From Peribacillus simplex NBRC 15720 = DSM 1321 (GTDB lineage Bacteria; Bacillota; Bacilli; Bacillales; DSM-1321), in NCBI RefSeq assembly GCF_002243645.1, contig NZ_CP017704.1, positions 4,110,001-4,174,000 on the forward strand: a DNA stretch of 64,000 nucleotides. Direction: 5' to 3'. This document shows, piece after piece, positions 63,568-64,000 of this stretch. Below the pieces are notes generated by a model. That model had not been told where the DNA came from. It did not search any database and saw only the letters and a program-made list of their open reading frames with translations. A program made the translations under genes and the position numbers. The stretch's first letter is position 1. Every line of letters begins with the position of its first letter.

Positions 63568-64000
63568 GTGAACATTTATGTACTGCTGAAAAGAACATTT
63601 GATACAGAAGAAAAAATTACACTATCTAACGGGAAAATTAATGAGGATGGAGCAGAATTCATCATTAATCCATACGATGAGTATGCAGTTGAAGAAGCAA
63701 TCCAGGTGCGTGATGCACAAGGCGGCGAAGTAACGGTTATTTCTGTCGGAACCGAAGAGGCTGAAAAGCAATTACGCACAGCGCTGGCAATGGGTGCTGA
63801 CAAAGCCGTATTGATAAATATAGAAGACGACATAGAAAATGGCGACCAATTCACGACTGCCAAAATTATAGGCGAATACTTAAAAGGTAAAAATGCCGAT
63901 TTAATCATTGCAGGGAACGTTGCAATCGATGGCGGTTCTGGTCAAGTGGGACCACGCGTTGCCGAAATTTTAGAAATTCCTTATATTACAACCATTACTA
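63568..64000 (+). CDS. etfB: electron transfer flavoprotein beta subunit (3' end outside window)
   Basis: The beta subunit of ETF takes electrons from acyl-CoA dehydrogenases in beta-oxidation. The frame opens with GTG 63568, seven bases after GGGAGG, and runs to the window edge without a stop (144 full codons). It begins MNIYVLLKRTFDTEEKI and has NPYDEYAVEEAIQVRD, VISVGTEEAEKQLRTALAMGADKAV and DLIIAGNVAIDGGSGQVGPRVAEIL, the family core. The order fadR-fadB-etfB is as in B. subtilis; etfA is expected just beyond the edge. Confidence 0.94.
   Translation, partial: MNIYVLLKRTFDTEEKITLSNGKINEDGAEFIINPYDEYAVEEAIQVRDAQGGEVTVISVGTEEAEKQLRTALAMGADKAVLINIEDDIENGDQFTTAKIIGEYLKGKNADLIIAGNVAIDGGSGQVGPRVAEILEIPYITTIT

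Noticed and set aside
1..64000. Mobile elements, prophage, CRISPR, toxin-antitoxin or defence genes
   Set aside because: No transposase, integrase, phage structural, cas or restriction genes and no regular spacer-repeat array were found; the window is core genome with a few accessory inserts.

Overview
The window is about 64 kb of Bacillaceae chromosome. The gene order closely follows the pyk-to-etfB segment of Bacillus subtilis (pyk, citZ-icd-mdh, phoPR, polA, mutM, coaE, gapB, speD, nrdR-dnaB-dnaI, thrS, infC-rpmI-rplT, sspI, pheST, rnhC, zapA, polX, mutS2, lcfA-fadR-fadB-etfB). The spore genes (sspI, ytxC, ytaF), the T-box leaders, the L20-type leader and the sigma-B and sigma-W type promoters all fit an endospore-forming Bacillus relative. 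Glyoxylate-shunt genes and hflKC, which I do not associate with B. subtilis 168 at this locus, suggest a Peribacillus/Bacillus simplex-like organism; that genus assignment is an inference. I see no rRNA, tRNA, CRISPR array, prophage or transposase gene.

Layout. 1-1182: end of pyruvate kinase and fxsA. 1183-4524: aceB-aceA behind a long regulatory region with a perfect 19-bp palindrome. 4565-6344: ytvI and a DUF441 gene, divergent. 6345-10540: citZ-icd-mdh with hairpins between the genes. 10600-15490: phoPR and hflKC. 15548-20396: polA-mutM-ytaF-coaE. 20449-22333: gapB under a CcpN-type operator pair, then speD with a structured leader. 22459-26403: nrdR-dnaB-dnaI and ytxC. 26406-28764: T-box and thrS. 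28831-31087: two small genes, then infC-rpmI-rplT behind an L20-type leader. 31112-34262: ysdA, a TVP38 protein, ysdB (sigma-W promoter), a dUTPase-like gene and an M42 aminopeptidase.

34270-44026 is a two-carbon/three-carbon acid catabolism island. lutABC and lutR are on the minus strand. lctP, a CdaR-type regulator and glcD-glcF are on the plus strand. Two copies of one palindrome (LutR operator candidates) flank lutR, and a near-consensus cre site precedes lutA. 44202-47118 is a stress island: three YflT-domain paralogues in tandem, each behind its own sigma-B type promoter, with a GC-rich interspersed repeat between the second and third. 47109-54179 holds sspI, an RNA methyltransferase, T-box-pheST, rnhC, zapA and cvpA. 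54313-64000 holds polX, mutS2, yshE, a 27-codon membrane microprotein candidate, a GNAT gene, and the fatty-acid degradation cluster lcfA, fadR (with its operator), fadB and etfB (cut by the right edge).

Functionally the window is dominated by central carbon flow: pyruvate kinase, glyoxylate shunt, TCA branch, gluconeogenic GAPDH, lactate and glycolate oxidation and beta-oxidation. Acetyl-CoA from fatty acids feeds citZ and aceBA, while lutABC and glcDF feed pyruvate and glyoxylate. I found no clearly undescribed multi-gene system. The best leads are regulatory: the aceB upstream region, the speD leader, the sigma-B-driven YflT trio, the paired LutR palindromes and the 27-codon ORF.
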